NCBI GenBank assembly: GCA_036898135.1
Contig: CM072511.1
Location: 76,487,111-76,551,110 of the forward strand
Length of the DNA stretch: 64,000 nucleotides
Source: Oncomelania hupensis
Taxonomy: Eukaryota > Mollusca > Gastropoda > Littorinimorpha > Pomatiopsidae
Reading direction: 5' to 3'
Positions 31,901 through 42,989 of the stretch are shown piece by piece. The translations under genes and the position numbers were made by a program. The stretch's first letter is position 1; every line of letters begins with the position of its first letter. The notes under the pieces were generated by a model. It was not told the origin of the DNA and did no database searches. It was given only the letters and a program-made list of their open reading frames with translations.

Positions 31901-32509
31901 CACGTAAGGTTTAACTTTAATTCCCGGAACAACTGCAAAACTAACCGGATAATTTAATCAAACAGGGACATAAAAAAAAGCTTAACATAGTCCATTGAAC
32001 TGAAATGAACTTAAAATTAAACCCCTCCCTAAGGGCTATCATTTTTGTCAAACTCCGTCAAGACTTCTGACTCGAATCAAAATTTGTAGGCGACCAACAT
32101 GGGACGTGCGGTGCGATCCAATCTTGTGATCAAATGCCCTTGTGAACACTGACCTTCACGATAGAGTTGAAACAAGCATCATTACAGTTGTAAACATAGT
32201 CGTTGAAGACACAAGATGATAACACTAATGGGGCAGTATGAATTTAAGGGCCAGTTTAGAAAGGTTATGAATTTTGACAAGAAATCTACCGACAGAGGTC
32301 TATGCACTATTTTTAGGCACAGGGCAACACAAGGACATTATAGCTTCATGACTAAACACGATTACAAAAGCAGATTTATGAATAAAACTGTGAAATATTT
32401 GATAAAAAGAAGTAAATTATAATACAGATACACGGCTGTTAGCAATCGGACACAAAACACGATCGACTAAGACAAAGTTTAACAGCAATAATAATAATTT
32501 TTGACTTAC
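31900..32509. other. No feature recognised
   Basis: AT-rich sequence without clear coding or repeat structure. It would be intronic if the proposed cytochrome c first exon is right. Confidence 0.3.
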
Positions 32510-32590
32510 TGTTCAACGCAACGTGCGACTATGAACTTGCCGGGACCGGAAGGACTTGTCCAAATAAGACAGAGATTGCTGACGTCACAT
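32510..32590 (-). promoter_or_regulatory. Candidate cytochrome c first exon and promoter
   Basis: On the minus strand GTTGAACA|GTAAGT gives a good donor at 32504..32509. Just upstream, the locally GC-richer sequence holds an ETS-like ACCGGAAGG (plus 32545..32553) and a full cAMP-response palindrome TGACGTCA (32580..32587). Vertebrate cytochrome c promoters carry CRE sites, which makes the assignment attractive. There is no transcript evidence, so the exon's ends are inference. Confidence 0.4.
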
Positions 32591-33026
32591 TGTGAATGGA
32601 TTGGTTTATTTTTGAGAGGCGTGAGCTTAAAACAAAGAAAAGTCTGTAAAAACATCTTGTTCTCGGTTTGTTTGTATATTTAAAAATGATATTTATAGAT
32701 GTTTACATCGCTTTTTTATGTGATATCTGAGCTTTAAAGAAAATAAAGAACAATATTATTTCACAAATCAAGTTTACCTCCCCATATTAGTGGGATGGTC
32801 CAACTCCGGACTTAAACGAAAATAACCGAAGCATACCTAAAAGATCGTTTGTGACAAAATAATAGATGTGTAATGTCAATTTATGTTTGTGACAACTTTA
32901 TATTGTACAAATAAACAATATTTACATTACTGATAATTGGACAGCTTTCGGTCGGGTTCCCGAAAACTTGCCTATCACGATATCGCACTGACTGACCTTT
33001 TTAGGCGTACTCCTCCTATGTATGAT

Positions 33027-33054
33027 TAGTAGTAGTAGTAGTAGTAGTAGTAGT
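33027..33054. repeat. (AGT)n microsatellite
   Basis: Nine AGT units, immediately past the 3' end of the minus-strand LINE fragment at 33060..33600. It is probably derived from its tail. Confidence 0.85.
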
Positions 33055-33059
33055 ATATA

Positions 33060-33600
33060 TTTCAGGTCTGATTTAAGCCGGCTCAAGACGCTCAACTATC
33101 AAAATCGTATTTTATAGATTTTAAAATTTCTTGTTCATCAATAAGATTTTTGAAACTGTTTAAAGTTTTTGCCTGTTTAATATTTTGTGGAAGTTTGTTC
33201 CATAGACTGATAGAGGTGCAAACTCTATTACTAAAAGTATGTTTTCGAAAATTAGTACGGCTATGCTTAATAAATAATTTGTTAACAGAATTTCTTGTTA
33301 TATCAAATTTGTTTAGTTCAAAAAATTTGTTAGTATCTAATTCATCAATGTTACTATTGTTAGTTAACATTTTATAAGCTTGTATTAGGTCTCCTCTCAC
33401 TCTTCTGGCTTTTAGGCTTGGCAGACATAATGATTCCAGTCTGTCTCTGTAAGAAATATCTTTCAGTCCTGGAACCATTTTAGTTGCTCGTCTTTGTACA
33501 CGCTCAATAGCAGCGGACTGTCTCTTTAATAAAGGGTACCAAATAATATTGCCATATTCGAGAAGGGGTCTAACCAAGGACTTCTACTATGGCAGAATCA
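33060..33600 (-). mobile_element. LINE 3' fragment with 161-codon open frame
   Basis: An intact minus-strand frame (33577..33092) encodes [47 protein letters not shown] and ISLWNKLPQNIKQAKTLNSF, then stops. This is the C-terminal tail of a non-LTR reverse-transcriptase ORF. It is 5'-truncated and followed on its 3' side by (ACT)n. The intact frame suggests a fairly recent insertion. 33600..34440 shows nothing else certain. Confidence 0.85.
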
Positions 33601-34455
33601 GAGAAAGTAATTGTTACCTGGACGATTTTGAGAGCTGTTCTCACAAGATCTTTGTATATCTTTGTTTTCCCAGATCTGAATGTACACTGCGGAGTAGAGA
33701 CTGGTCATGGATCCTCGATAGTAAAGAATTTGAATTGCATTGTATTCATAAAATAGCTACAATACTATCAGAGATAAAATCTACTACTGCTACCGCTGTG
33801 TTATTGAAGATCGACCACGCTCCCTTGAAAGGTCCTTTTAACATTCACATTAGTTCTTGTACAACATTCTGAATTAGGGACAACAAAGTGCTCACAAGAA
33901 ACGATGATAGCAAATCTTCAGAGACAAAAAAAATTAGTCCAAACTAGAGACTATAATTTATTATAAAATGATTACTTCTGTTCCAGATCAAATCTTTTTC
34001 TTCATCCGCCATGCCTAACGAATTAATTGTCTCACAAAAAAGGCTTCAACAGCTGTTGCATTGTGTGGACTGCCAGATATATATAATGTCAACATAATTG
34101 TTTATTACACAATAACAAGTCTCCAAGCAATATGAATTCGCTATCATTTGTGCCTCCTAATGTGTTGTATAATTTCTGATAAATTTAAGTTTTTCATGTA
34201 GCTGGTGTATTTGCGCAGATGATTATGAGTTGACTAATGTGAATTGTGATAGATTAAACGTGTTCCAAAAAATGAAGCCACTTGCAAGTATTGCATGGAT
34301 GAACAAACTTTTAAAACAATCGTTTTGGACTATTAAGCAATATCTAAGGGCTCCTTGCACAGATTTGCTAAAATCATGGGGAAAAAAAGGTTTGGATTGT
34401 GGGGTTTTCGTTTTTCCTTTTTGTTGTCCATCTGTCATACTCGACCATTACTGAC

Positions 34456-34457
<2 letters not shown>

Positions 34458-34510
<53 letters not shown>
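34458..34510. repeat. (TAA)n microsatellite, LINE tail
   Basis: About 17 TAA units; on the minus strand this is (TTA)n, the simple tail of the L2-like LINE that lies upstream on that strand. Confidence 0.85.
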
Positions 34511-34512
<2 letters not shown>

Positions 34513-34594
34513 AGTAGGCCTATATTTGTATCGCGCGGTACCTCGCAAACGGTAAGGAAAGCGAGCTCGCCGCGCTTGACAACACACGTGCAAT

Positions 34595-34627
<33 letters not shown>

Positions 34628-36180
34628 AACACGTATACACTTATCAAATGGTTAAATAATTACAGTAAAACATGGCCATGTAAAACAACAGATAATATGA
34701 ATACCAAGAACCGAGCCGGTGCCGCCACCATCCATGAACAGATGACGTGACTTGGTAAAAGATTACATATGGGGATAGAAGGGAGGGGGGGGGGGGGGAA
34801 TTATTGAGTTTGCATGTTAAAAAGGTGGGTCTTTAATTGGCGCTTGAAGGAAGAAAGTGATGGAGCATGTCGGAGTTGCATCGGTAGTGATCGAGTTCCA
34901 GGCAGTTGCAGCAGAGAAAGAGAAAGATCGTTCACCATAGGTCTTTGAGTGAACACGGGGGATAGAAAGCAGTCTTGTATCAGAAGAAGAGCGGAGTTGT
35001 CTTGCAGGAGAGTAGACAGAGAGAAGGTCAGTAAAGTATGAAGGGGCAGAACCAGTGAAGAATTTGAAAACAATAGTTGAGAGCTTGTACAAGATGCGAG
35101 CTCGAACAGGGAGCCAATGTAGAGATCGGAGTAGAGGGGTGGCATGGTCTCGTTTTTTAGCTTTAAGAACAAGGCGGGCGGCAGAGTTTTGGACTTTCTG
35201 AAGTTTTTCAAGAAGGTAGAGAGGGGAGCCAGAGAGGAGAGAGTTGCAGTAGTCAAGTTTAGATAGAACAAATGCACAGACAAGAGTGTTGGTTGTTTCG
35301 GTTGTAAGATATTGTCGGATGGAGCTAATGCGGTGAATTTCGAAATATCACAGTCTGCTTACCGCCCCAACCATCAGAATCCGCCTTCATCAAAGTGACA
35401 AATGACATATGCGTGGCCTGGACTTGGGCGATGTGTCCCTCCTCACTCTCTTAGACCTATCTTCTGCTTTCGACACTATTGACCACAACATTCTCCTTCA
35501 AAGACTATCCACTCTCTACGGAATCTCTGGAACTTGTCTCTCCTGGTTTCAATCCTACCTCTCTCACAGGTCTCAGTCTGTCCTCATTGGTGAACACTCT
35601 TCCTCGTCTGTCCCACTCTCCTTTGGTGTCCCTCAAGGTTCTGTCCTCGGTCCTGTCCTCTTCATTCTGTACACTGAGCCTCTCTCTGATCTCATCTATT
35701 CTCACTCTGTCAACAGTCAGTCATTTGCAGACGACACACAACTCCACACCTCTTTCAGCTCTTCACATGCACACGCCTCCATCCAGTCCATGCAGGCATG
35801 CATCACTGACGTCAAACAATGGATGTCCGAAAACCGTCTAAAGCTCAATGATGACAAAACTGAAGCGCTCTTGATCAAAAAGAAATCAGACAAATCTGAT
35901 TCACCAAATAGCATCACAGTAGGAACCTCATCCATTTCATTTTCTGACCATGCCCGCAACTTAGGTTTCATTCTGTCTTCTGACATGTCACTTGACCAAC
36001 ACATTTCCAACAGCGAGCTCCGGTAGACGACAGCAATACCGCCGCCAGAGCGCAAGGCCCGCGGGAAGGACCTAACGCTGAAACCTGGGGGCGCCAGCTC
36101 CGCACACTTGGCCTCGTCACATATGAGGGGATATTTTGTAGGAATGCGCAGTGGGTTGTTCACTGAAGGCAAAAGATAAA
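34511..36180 (-). mobile_element. L2-like LINE with internally inverted RT segment
   Basis: Read on the minus strand: a scrap of APE endonuclease in sense (36175..36018: ICDEAKCAELAPPGFSV, GGGIAVVYRSSL); then the RT core in antisense, coding on the plus strand at 35349..36014 (LLDLSSAFDTIDHNIL, FGVPQGSVLGPVLFILYT, QSFADDTQLH); then the RT C-terminus in sense again (35345..34810: ISSIRQYLTTET, LDYCNSLLSG, QKVQNSAARLVLKAKKRDH, LHWLPVRARI) with one frameshift. A 3' UTR and (TTA)n follow. The end of the inverted block and the start of the C-terminal block are nearly adjacent in the normal protein. Confidence 0.8.
34595..34625. repeat. (AC)n microsatellite
   Basis: An alternating CA run of about 25 bases inside the LINE 3' UTR region. 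A poly-G run at 34783..34798 lies nearby. Confidence 0.85.
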
Positions 36181-36187
36181 TAACAAG

Positions 36188-36670
36188 AGTCTATCCTATT
36201 CTATTCTGTAACTCGAAAGTTGTTGGGGCACCACAGATGATTGGTTAACCCGCATACTCCATCTTTCTCTGTCCTCAGAAGCCCTTATGGCTTCACTCAA
36301 TGTCAAGCCAGTCCATTCTCGATAGTTGTCTTCCCACCTCTATTTACTCTCCTATTTCTTCTGCCTTCTTGCACCATGCCTTGCAGGATGGTATTGCAAG
36401 ACCTGATGCTCAGGTGATATGGCCATACCATCTTTGTTGTAGGCAGCCAACTTCAATATGTTGAAGTTTCAGTTTCTTAACCACTGTGAGCAAGTCATTG
36501 TGTTGTCCAATGGCTTGTGTGATGGTCTGTCGGACTTCGTCGTTGGTGATGTGCTGGGTATTGGAAATGTTCAGAAGTCTTCTCTAGCACCTCATCTCCA
36601 TGCTTTGTATTCTTCGTTGTAGGTCTGCTGTGAGGGCAAGAGCATATCTGCAACCATATCTTGTAGTCCT
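36188..36670 (-). mobile_element. RTE-like LINE 3' fragment
   Basis: Minus-strand frames resemble the C-terminal part of the copies at 49.8, 54.5 and 56.1 kb (TTKSDRPSHKPLDNTMTCSQ in a shifted frame, ENGLALSEAI, AS/AEDRERW, VVPQQLSSYRI) and end in the GATAG-type tail near 36195. It is heavily frameshifted. Confidence 0.7.
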
Positions 36671-36894
36671 TGCAAATGAGTTTCAACATTGTCAATGCAC
36701 CATTTCGGCATTTGTAAGAGCACCTAACTAAAATAAAATACATCACCTAACTGAAATGAAATAGGCAGCCTCTTTATATGGATCTCCAGAAGACGCAATT
36801 AGTTGTCCCAAAGGCCCGGGGCATCCTAATGATGCATCAGGCCCACAAACCGCTGCTACCTTTAAAAAACAAAATAAAAAAAAAACATAAAATA

Positions 36895-37507
36895 AACAAC
36901 TAGAAGGTCAAAGCCCATTTGTCATATGACTAACTTGCTACTTATAAAACTTGTAATATTTAACATAAAAATGAGCACCCAGAAAAAGAAACGGTGGCAT
37001 TAAAATGCAAATTCCAGACTGTGATCTTTCAATGCCCTTGACCTTGAAATGATCTTCATTTCTGGCTCCAAATAAACTCATGTATGATCAAATAAACTAT
37101 AGCTAAACTTGTATAATGCAATATCTTGCCCCTTAGTGACCTTGATCTTGGGTAACATTGACCTTCATGTAATCTCTCATGCTCATGTATGATCAAATAA
37201 CCCAAAGCTGTTGCATACTATGAGTTAACTATATGTACAGCCATTCCATTGTATGATGACCTATTTCTTTACTATTTTTGCAAGGCCTAAAATGACCTTG
37301 ACCTTCAAGATCAACGCACAAACTGAAGATATATGAAAGATCAATCTATCATCTCTAGATACAAGTTTGGACTTTATATCTCTTATAGTTTAGGGTCAAG
37401 GTCACTTCAAAATACCTATACTAACCGACTTTGGACAGCACCAGTGATTTGGACCTTGGAGTGAGGTTGACCAAATTTGCCTAGTATGTTCCATTGATAT
37501 CAATCAT
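36895..37507 (+). repeat. AGGTCA-type repeat, left part
   Basis: A well-kept copy (GTGACCTTGATCTTGG, AATGACCTTGACCTTCAAG, AGGGTCAAGGTCACTTC). It is split by the LINE 37508..38270 and resumes at 38280..38640. Confidence 0.65.
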
Positions 37508-38270
37508 GCCTCAAGCACAACACCTCCTCCTCACTCTCACCTCTCCCAACATCGCTTACAGTAGGGACAACAAACATTGTTCTCATCCTCAGCAAGAAAT
37601 CTCGGCTACATTCTCTCCGATGACCTGTCCCTCAACAACCACATCTCCAACGTCTGTCGCTCTGCATACACGGCCATACGCCAAATCAGCTCCTTTCGCC
37701 ACTATCTTACAGTCACTGCCACCAAAACCCTAGTCTGCGCTCTCGTCCTTTCTCGTCTTGACTATTGCAACTCTCTCCTCGCTGGCTCCTCAAAACACAT
37801 CATTTACAAACTACAAAAGGTTCAGAACTCAGCAGCTAGACTAGTATTCTGAGCTAAGAAACGCGATCACATCACACCTCTACTACATTCCCTTCACTGG
37901 CTTCCTGTGCAAGCACGCATAGAGTACAAACTCTGTTCTCTGTCACAACTTCTTCACAGATTTACGGCTGTAAATATTTATACCGTTTTCCTCCTGGGCC
38001 TATAAATAGCTGTGAATAGGTTTTTGCTATTCTATTTCTGTCTTTTTTGTAATTTGTGAACATAGTTGTAAATAGTCTATTTGTCTTTTTTGTAATTTGT
38101 GTACATAGTTGTAAATAGTTTGTACCTTTAGTGTTCCGTCTTTTGGTGTATTGTAGCAAAAGCGATGTTTTATCATGTGCATGTATTTATATGTAATGAC
38201 TATGTAAAGCGTGGTGAGTCTGGTCATAGGCTGGAGTACCCGCTATATAAAAATCTGTTATTATTATTAT
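37508..38270 (+). mobile_element. L2-like LINE 3' fragment with (TTA)n tail
   Basis: It encodes LGYILSDDLSLNNHISNVCR, ISSFRHYLTVTATKTLVCAL, LSRLDYCNSLLAGSSKHII and QKVQNSAARLVF, then a TGA where the copy at 24 kb reads Arg, then more homologous sequence with frameshifts. The 3' UTR repeats a short TTTGTAATTTGTG(A/T)ACATAG unit twice and ends in (TTA)n at 38258..38275. It is inserted in an AGGTCA-type repeat. Confidence 0.85.
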
Positions 38271-38279
38271 TATTAATAT

Positions 38280-38640
38280 TAAAGAATCAAGTTCAATATT
38301 ATTAATAACAAAAAAAAAAACACTTGTGGAAAATTTTCATTTTTTGACTAAAATTTGTTGACCTTGTGTTTGGTGGTCATTCATTCACGGATCATTTATG
38401 AGGTCTCATTGATATACCCATCTTACCAAATTTGGTTGTGACAGTTGAAATAGGTTCTGAAATATTAAGCAAGTTTTGCACAAACTACAATATAGTTTTT
38501 TAATGTCATTTTTGGACTGCACAAATTAGCAAAAATCTGGATCTTTTTCGGGGAGGGTGGGGGTGGGGTGGGAGGGTGGTAAGAGAAAAAATGGGGGTGG
38601 GGGTGGAGAGAAGAGAATTGTTTAGCTTAAGCAATATTAT
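38280..38640 (+). repeat. AGGTCA-type repeat, right part
   Basis: It continues the copy broken at 37507 (TTGACCTTGTG, ATTTATGAGGTCTCATTGATA, CAAATTTGGTTGTGA, AAGTTTTGCACA). 38640..39900 beyond it is AT-rich, with a possible SINE scrap (ATTGCGCTTTACATC) near 38950 and nothing else. Confidence 0.6.
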
Positions 38641-39904
38641 TAGTAGTATTATAGGAATGGGCCCATCTGACTATATATAAAAATTAACAGAAATCATTTA
38701 GGTAACCGCCAACATGTTAATGTTTTCGAATTGGTAAGCGCACTGCTTAATTTTTCTTATTAGACAATGTTTAACCAAGAGTATCAAAGTGGCCTTTGCT
38801 CTCTAGCATGCTGATCTATGGGAGACAAAATTGTCAATGCCATCACAACAGTATTTGCTAGTTCTCATTGCAAACCAGTTTTTTTTATTGTGTTAGTAGT
38901 AGTAGCAATGATAATAATAACAATCATTTCCTCTCTAGAGATTATTGCGCTTTACATCAAAGCAAAAAAATAAAACAAAAGCAAAACACGAAATACCAAA
39001 TAAAAATACACATCACGCACACACACATGTGATGGTGTTTGTAAGTATGAAAAAAAGTTCTGGATCGAGATTTAAGAATAGACGCTGATGAAAATGTGTT
39101 TTTGTTGTTGTATCAATTTTTATTTATCAGAATAACATAAGTTGTACATGTGCATTTTCAGTCCCCAGCGAAAGAAAAGGATGCAGCAGAGCGCAGTTAA
39201 AGGAAGAGAATTCCAAACCGTAGTACTTGTGATGAAGATGATTTATTTGTTAAATAAAAACAAAAAGCTTATAAATAAACACAGATACATATTGCAGAAA
39301 ATGAAATAAGTTTTAAAATTTGCCATCGTTGTTTTCAGGATAAAGAGAACAGTGTAACAAGATTAATAATTCAACATTTGCCTAACACAAATTTGGTAAC
39401 ATTCTGTGTTTAGTAGTTTATGCTCACATTTGTTATATTTGTGCACATATTTTACTGAATATAAATTCCCTCCAAACAGTTAAACGGATTTTGACATCTT
39501 TACAATGAGCTAGACCTGTTAGCGTTTTGTTTATGAGTTACCATGTACATCATACATTCAGTGCATGGCCGTCTCCCACTGCCTAAATGAGCACATATTG
39601 TATACATGATGGAGAGTACTCAAGAGATTAAGTTATTATAATTATTAGTAGTGGTAGAACAATAATAAATACAAAACAAGCTTTTATTATTTCATCATTT
39701 AATTTTCAGTTTTATTTGAAAGCATATTTTATGTAAGTGAGAATGTATACATTTAAAGGTGAATTCAAATCTCAGACACAGAATTTCAATTTAAAAATGT
39801 GCACCACTAAAGAAACTAAAATTAAAATAATTAAAACAAATTAAAAACAACATGATTTTTACTTTTTACCACTATTGACAACTGCCATTTGTTACATTAC
39901 ATTA

Positions 39905-40525
39905 CATGATTATTGCTTTAGGTCCAGGGGACGCTGAGGCTGTACTCTAATTTATCGATTGATTGATTGATTGTTGCTTTAGGTCCAGCGGACTCTTCCG
40001 AGCCAAATCAGGACCGGACAACCCCCAATCCGCATAAAAGATCTGCTGAAACAACCCTAGTGGGAAAATTGAATGCCCTCCACCGGCCAGTCACTTTACA
40101 ATAAAGACATCCCACGCAGGGGACGGCTGAGGCTTTACCCCAACTACTCGAACCCCCGGTTACAAAAACAAAATAGAATACAAACATCATTATAAATCAT
40201 CAACAAAACACATACATATAAAATGCCTATATTGCTAATAACATCATAGGAAGCCCTAGTGACCACCCGGCAGAAAGCGTCCAATACTCCCAAGCTGATC
40301 CAACAGACCTCATACACAAACAAGGAGTCTTGTCCAGGAAGAGTTTTCAAGAAAAAAGGTACGTCATTGATCTAGCGAAGAAGAAGATAGTATAGCAGAG
40401 TGATAGGACAGATCAGGAATGGGAAAGAGCAAATGAGGAAGACAGCGATAGTGGGAATTTAAAGAACTACATTTCCAGAAAGTGGGGATACTATTTATAC
40501 TGAAACCCCCGGCACTCCAACGGGG
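39905..40525 (-). mobile_element. R1 repeat, minus strand, with an extra R1 tail beside it
   Basis: The reverse complement matches 19680..20240 almost throughout, from CCCCCGTTGGAGTGCC (near 40520) to GTCCGCTGGACC and (AATC)n at 39957..39974. A second short R1 3' end lies at 39905..39945. Confidence 0.8.
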
Positions 40526-40551
40526 GTACTGTTGCCGCAGTGAATCGGTCA

Positions 40552-40609
40552 TTCCTATAAAGGAAAGACAGGTTTTCAACTGGGGCTTTCACTTTTCCCT
40601 TTATAGGTT
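40552..40609. repeat. Small inverted repeat between two R1 copies
   Basis: CCTATAAAGGAAAG at 40552 faces CTTTTCCCTTTATAGG at 40594. It joins the two R1 copies and may be a tiny MITE. No target duplication is identified. Confidence 0.35.
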
Positions 40610-40971
40610 AGAACAATCCACGTTTACAAAAACAAAATTAAATACAAATATTATAAATTATCAACAAAACACATACATATAAAATGCCTACATTGCTAAA
40701 TAATAACATCATAGGAAGCCCTAGCGACCACCTGGCAGAAAGCGTCCAATATTCCCAAGCTGATCCAACAGACCTCATACACAAATAAGGAGTCTTGTCC
40801 CGGAAGAGTTTTCAAGAAAAAAGGTAGGTGACTGGTCTAGCGAAGAAGAAGATAGTATAGCAGATTGATAGAACAGAGTAGGAATGAGAAAGAACAAATG
40901 AGAAAGACAGCGACAGTGGGAATTTAAAGCACTAAATTTCCAGAAAGTGGGGATACTATTTATACTGAAAC

Positions 40972-42443
40972 CAGGGCTTAAAATGGCCCTCCGAGAAAAA
41001 AGGAAAATCAGCGGGTTTTCCCAACTATGTAGGGGTACATCAGATGAGGGTGCGAAGCACCCGAACTTCCTAGGGCGGTCCGCGGGCATGCTCCCCCGGA
41101 AAATTTTTAAAATCTAGATTAAAATATGTGCAATCTGGTGCATTCTGAAAAATAAAATTGTTATAATAATTAAATTAACTGACAAACTTTTTATTTCTTT
41201 GACATTTATTTTGGTTACCCTTGGAAGAGGTACATAGTCAGGGGGAAAGAGGGGATTTCTGGGCAGCAGGACCACACCTTGGGTCTGGCCCTGTCTAAAG
41301 TAGTCTGGGGACATGCTCCTCAATAATTTTTATTCAGAATCTAGCTCAAAATCTGTGCACTTTTTTTGATGGGCAGTAGTGTTTACCCCTTTACTGCTGA
41401 GTATAAATGCACCTTGTAAGTTATACGCCAGGGAACAAATTAATGTAATTTACTTGTTTTGTTCTTTTTGCTAGATTTAAGAAACTACTAGGAGTAAAAC
41501 ACTAAAATTTAGCACAATTAATTAGTGTGTGTTGTTGACTGCTTCCAACAAGTCCAAAGAGATTTATCAACATAAATTATTTGGTTTAAAAAATATTATA
41601 AACAATAAATTTAAATTAAATTAAACCCAAAACAGTTGTTTTTGCGTTAGTTCAGCTGTACACAAACATTGAACAGAAATCAGGAGATTGTGTCAAGAAA
41701 TTACTCCCAGTAAGCTAAGTTACTCCCAGTAAGCTAAGTTACTCCCAGTAAGCTCAGACACTCCCAGTAAGCTCAGACGAACTAGCCAGTCCATGTCACT
41801 TTTGCAAGTTATGTCCACACCAGTCACACACCCTTCAGCCAAAACATCACTTTCTTTAACATTACTAACGTTCTGAGTCAATGAGTGCATCAAATTTTGA
41901 TAGCATCACACAATCATAAGTCTTGGCAAAATAACGCCAGTTTTTTCATCTTCACTATCTCTTGAATCATACAAGTCATTTTTGTCACTGATTGGAGGAT
42001 TGATTGGAGTTATTCTCAGTTCCATTGTAACTAAGGAAATATGCCTACTCGGTACTGACTTAACAAGACAGTTTGTGAAGTTACTGTTTAGCTTAAATCA
42101 ATAAGGTCCAAAGCATTTCAGTTCAAGTCTTCACATAATTTTAACTTTTTTCAAAAGCCATTCGGTTCCATCTGTCATCAAAAGAATCTCCCCGGTTCAC
42201 AATCGTTGCTGCCGCCATTTTGACTATTAGCAAAGAATGTAGCTAGCAAACCAAATAAAATAACCAACTGATGACTTGAGCCATTTGAGAATCAAAACCA
42301 TTTGTGAATAAAGCTCACCCTATGCTTCTCAATTTTTATTGAGAAGGGTATATTTTTTGCGAGGAATTTTTTTTTTTTTTTTCTGAGGAAGAAGATCCCT
42401 TTTACGAGGAAAACCTTGGATCCGAGGAGGATTTTAAGCCCTG
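40972..42443. mobile_element. CAGGGCTTAAAAT-ended element, 6-bp TSD
   Basis: Ends CAGGGCTTAAAATGGCCCTCC and (complement) CAGGGCTTAAAATCCTCCTC, flanked by TGAAAC at 40966..40971 and 42444..42449. GAGGA words cluster near both ends. Inside are the 19-bp tandem repeat and sequence (GTGCAATCTGGTGCATT) shared with 11540..11600. No long frame remains, so it is a non-autonomous derivative. Confidence 0.8.
41701..41776. repeat. Four tandem 19-bp units
   Basis: The units read TTACTCCCAGTAAGCTAAG; the third and fourth differ by one and three bases. They lie inside the element 40972..42443. Confidence 0.9.
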
Positions 42444-42639
42444 TGAAACCCCCGGCACCCCAACAGGGGATGCCATTTGTTGACAAAACAGAAACGGACA
42501 AAAGCTTCATAGGGAATGGTACTTGTTTTGACACCATTTGGCATGACCTTGCACTGCTGACATTACGTCAACCCACAAGCACGTCAACTAAAATTGACAA
42601 AACTATATTGGATACTATTTATGTATGCACTTTTTTCTA

Positions 42640-42790
42640 CCTTAATTAGGCTCAAATAGCTTCGATCTGTAACCAGCACACATGCTTACATCACACAACA
42701 AGAACACATTCATCACTTAAACATGTGGTGCAAAGTCAGTGACCTCTATTAGAAGAACAAAAAAAGAATTAGCCTTGTGTTTTTGCATTT
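42640..42790 (-). mobile_element. SINE fragment
   Basis: It is similar to 1990..2150 and 14665..14830 (TAGGCTCAAATAG, AACATGTGGTGCAAAG). It is headless. Confidence 0.4.
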
Positions 42791-42989
42791 AGATGGTAGT
42801 AAACCACTTATAATTATTATAAAAATTTATTTACTTACTTATTTTGTATTGTAATGGACTAGCATGTTTCATTATGACACTTCTCTGATGCAAATAACAG
42901 TGTGGAATAAAATCACTCTCTAAATGTTTAAGGGAGGAAGATGAAATTAGAATGGCAATGCCCATATTACTCGAGTTTTCCTTATAATT

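Larger units (their letters stand above)
40610..42475 (-). mobile_element. R1 repeat, minus strand, split by a DNA transposon
   Basis: The R1 sequence runs 40610..40971 and resumes at 42444..42475 (CCCCCGGCACCCCAAC). The gap is filled exactly by the element 40972..42443. This copy lacks the usual 3' end. Confidence 0.8.

Noticed and set aside
34355..34555. Open frame with about 17 consecutive Asn, and its Tyr-rich reverse
   Set aside because: It is a translation of the (TAA)n microsatellite that forms a LINE tail.
35409..36026. 205-codon open frame with FADD as a host reverse-transcriptase gene
   Set aside because: It is the inverted RT block of a LINE; flanking blocks of the same LINE lie on the other strand.
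41701..41776. CRISPR-like array
   Set aside because: The units are directly tandem without spacers, only 19 bp long, and lie in a eukaryotic transposon.
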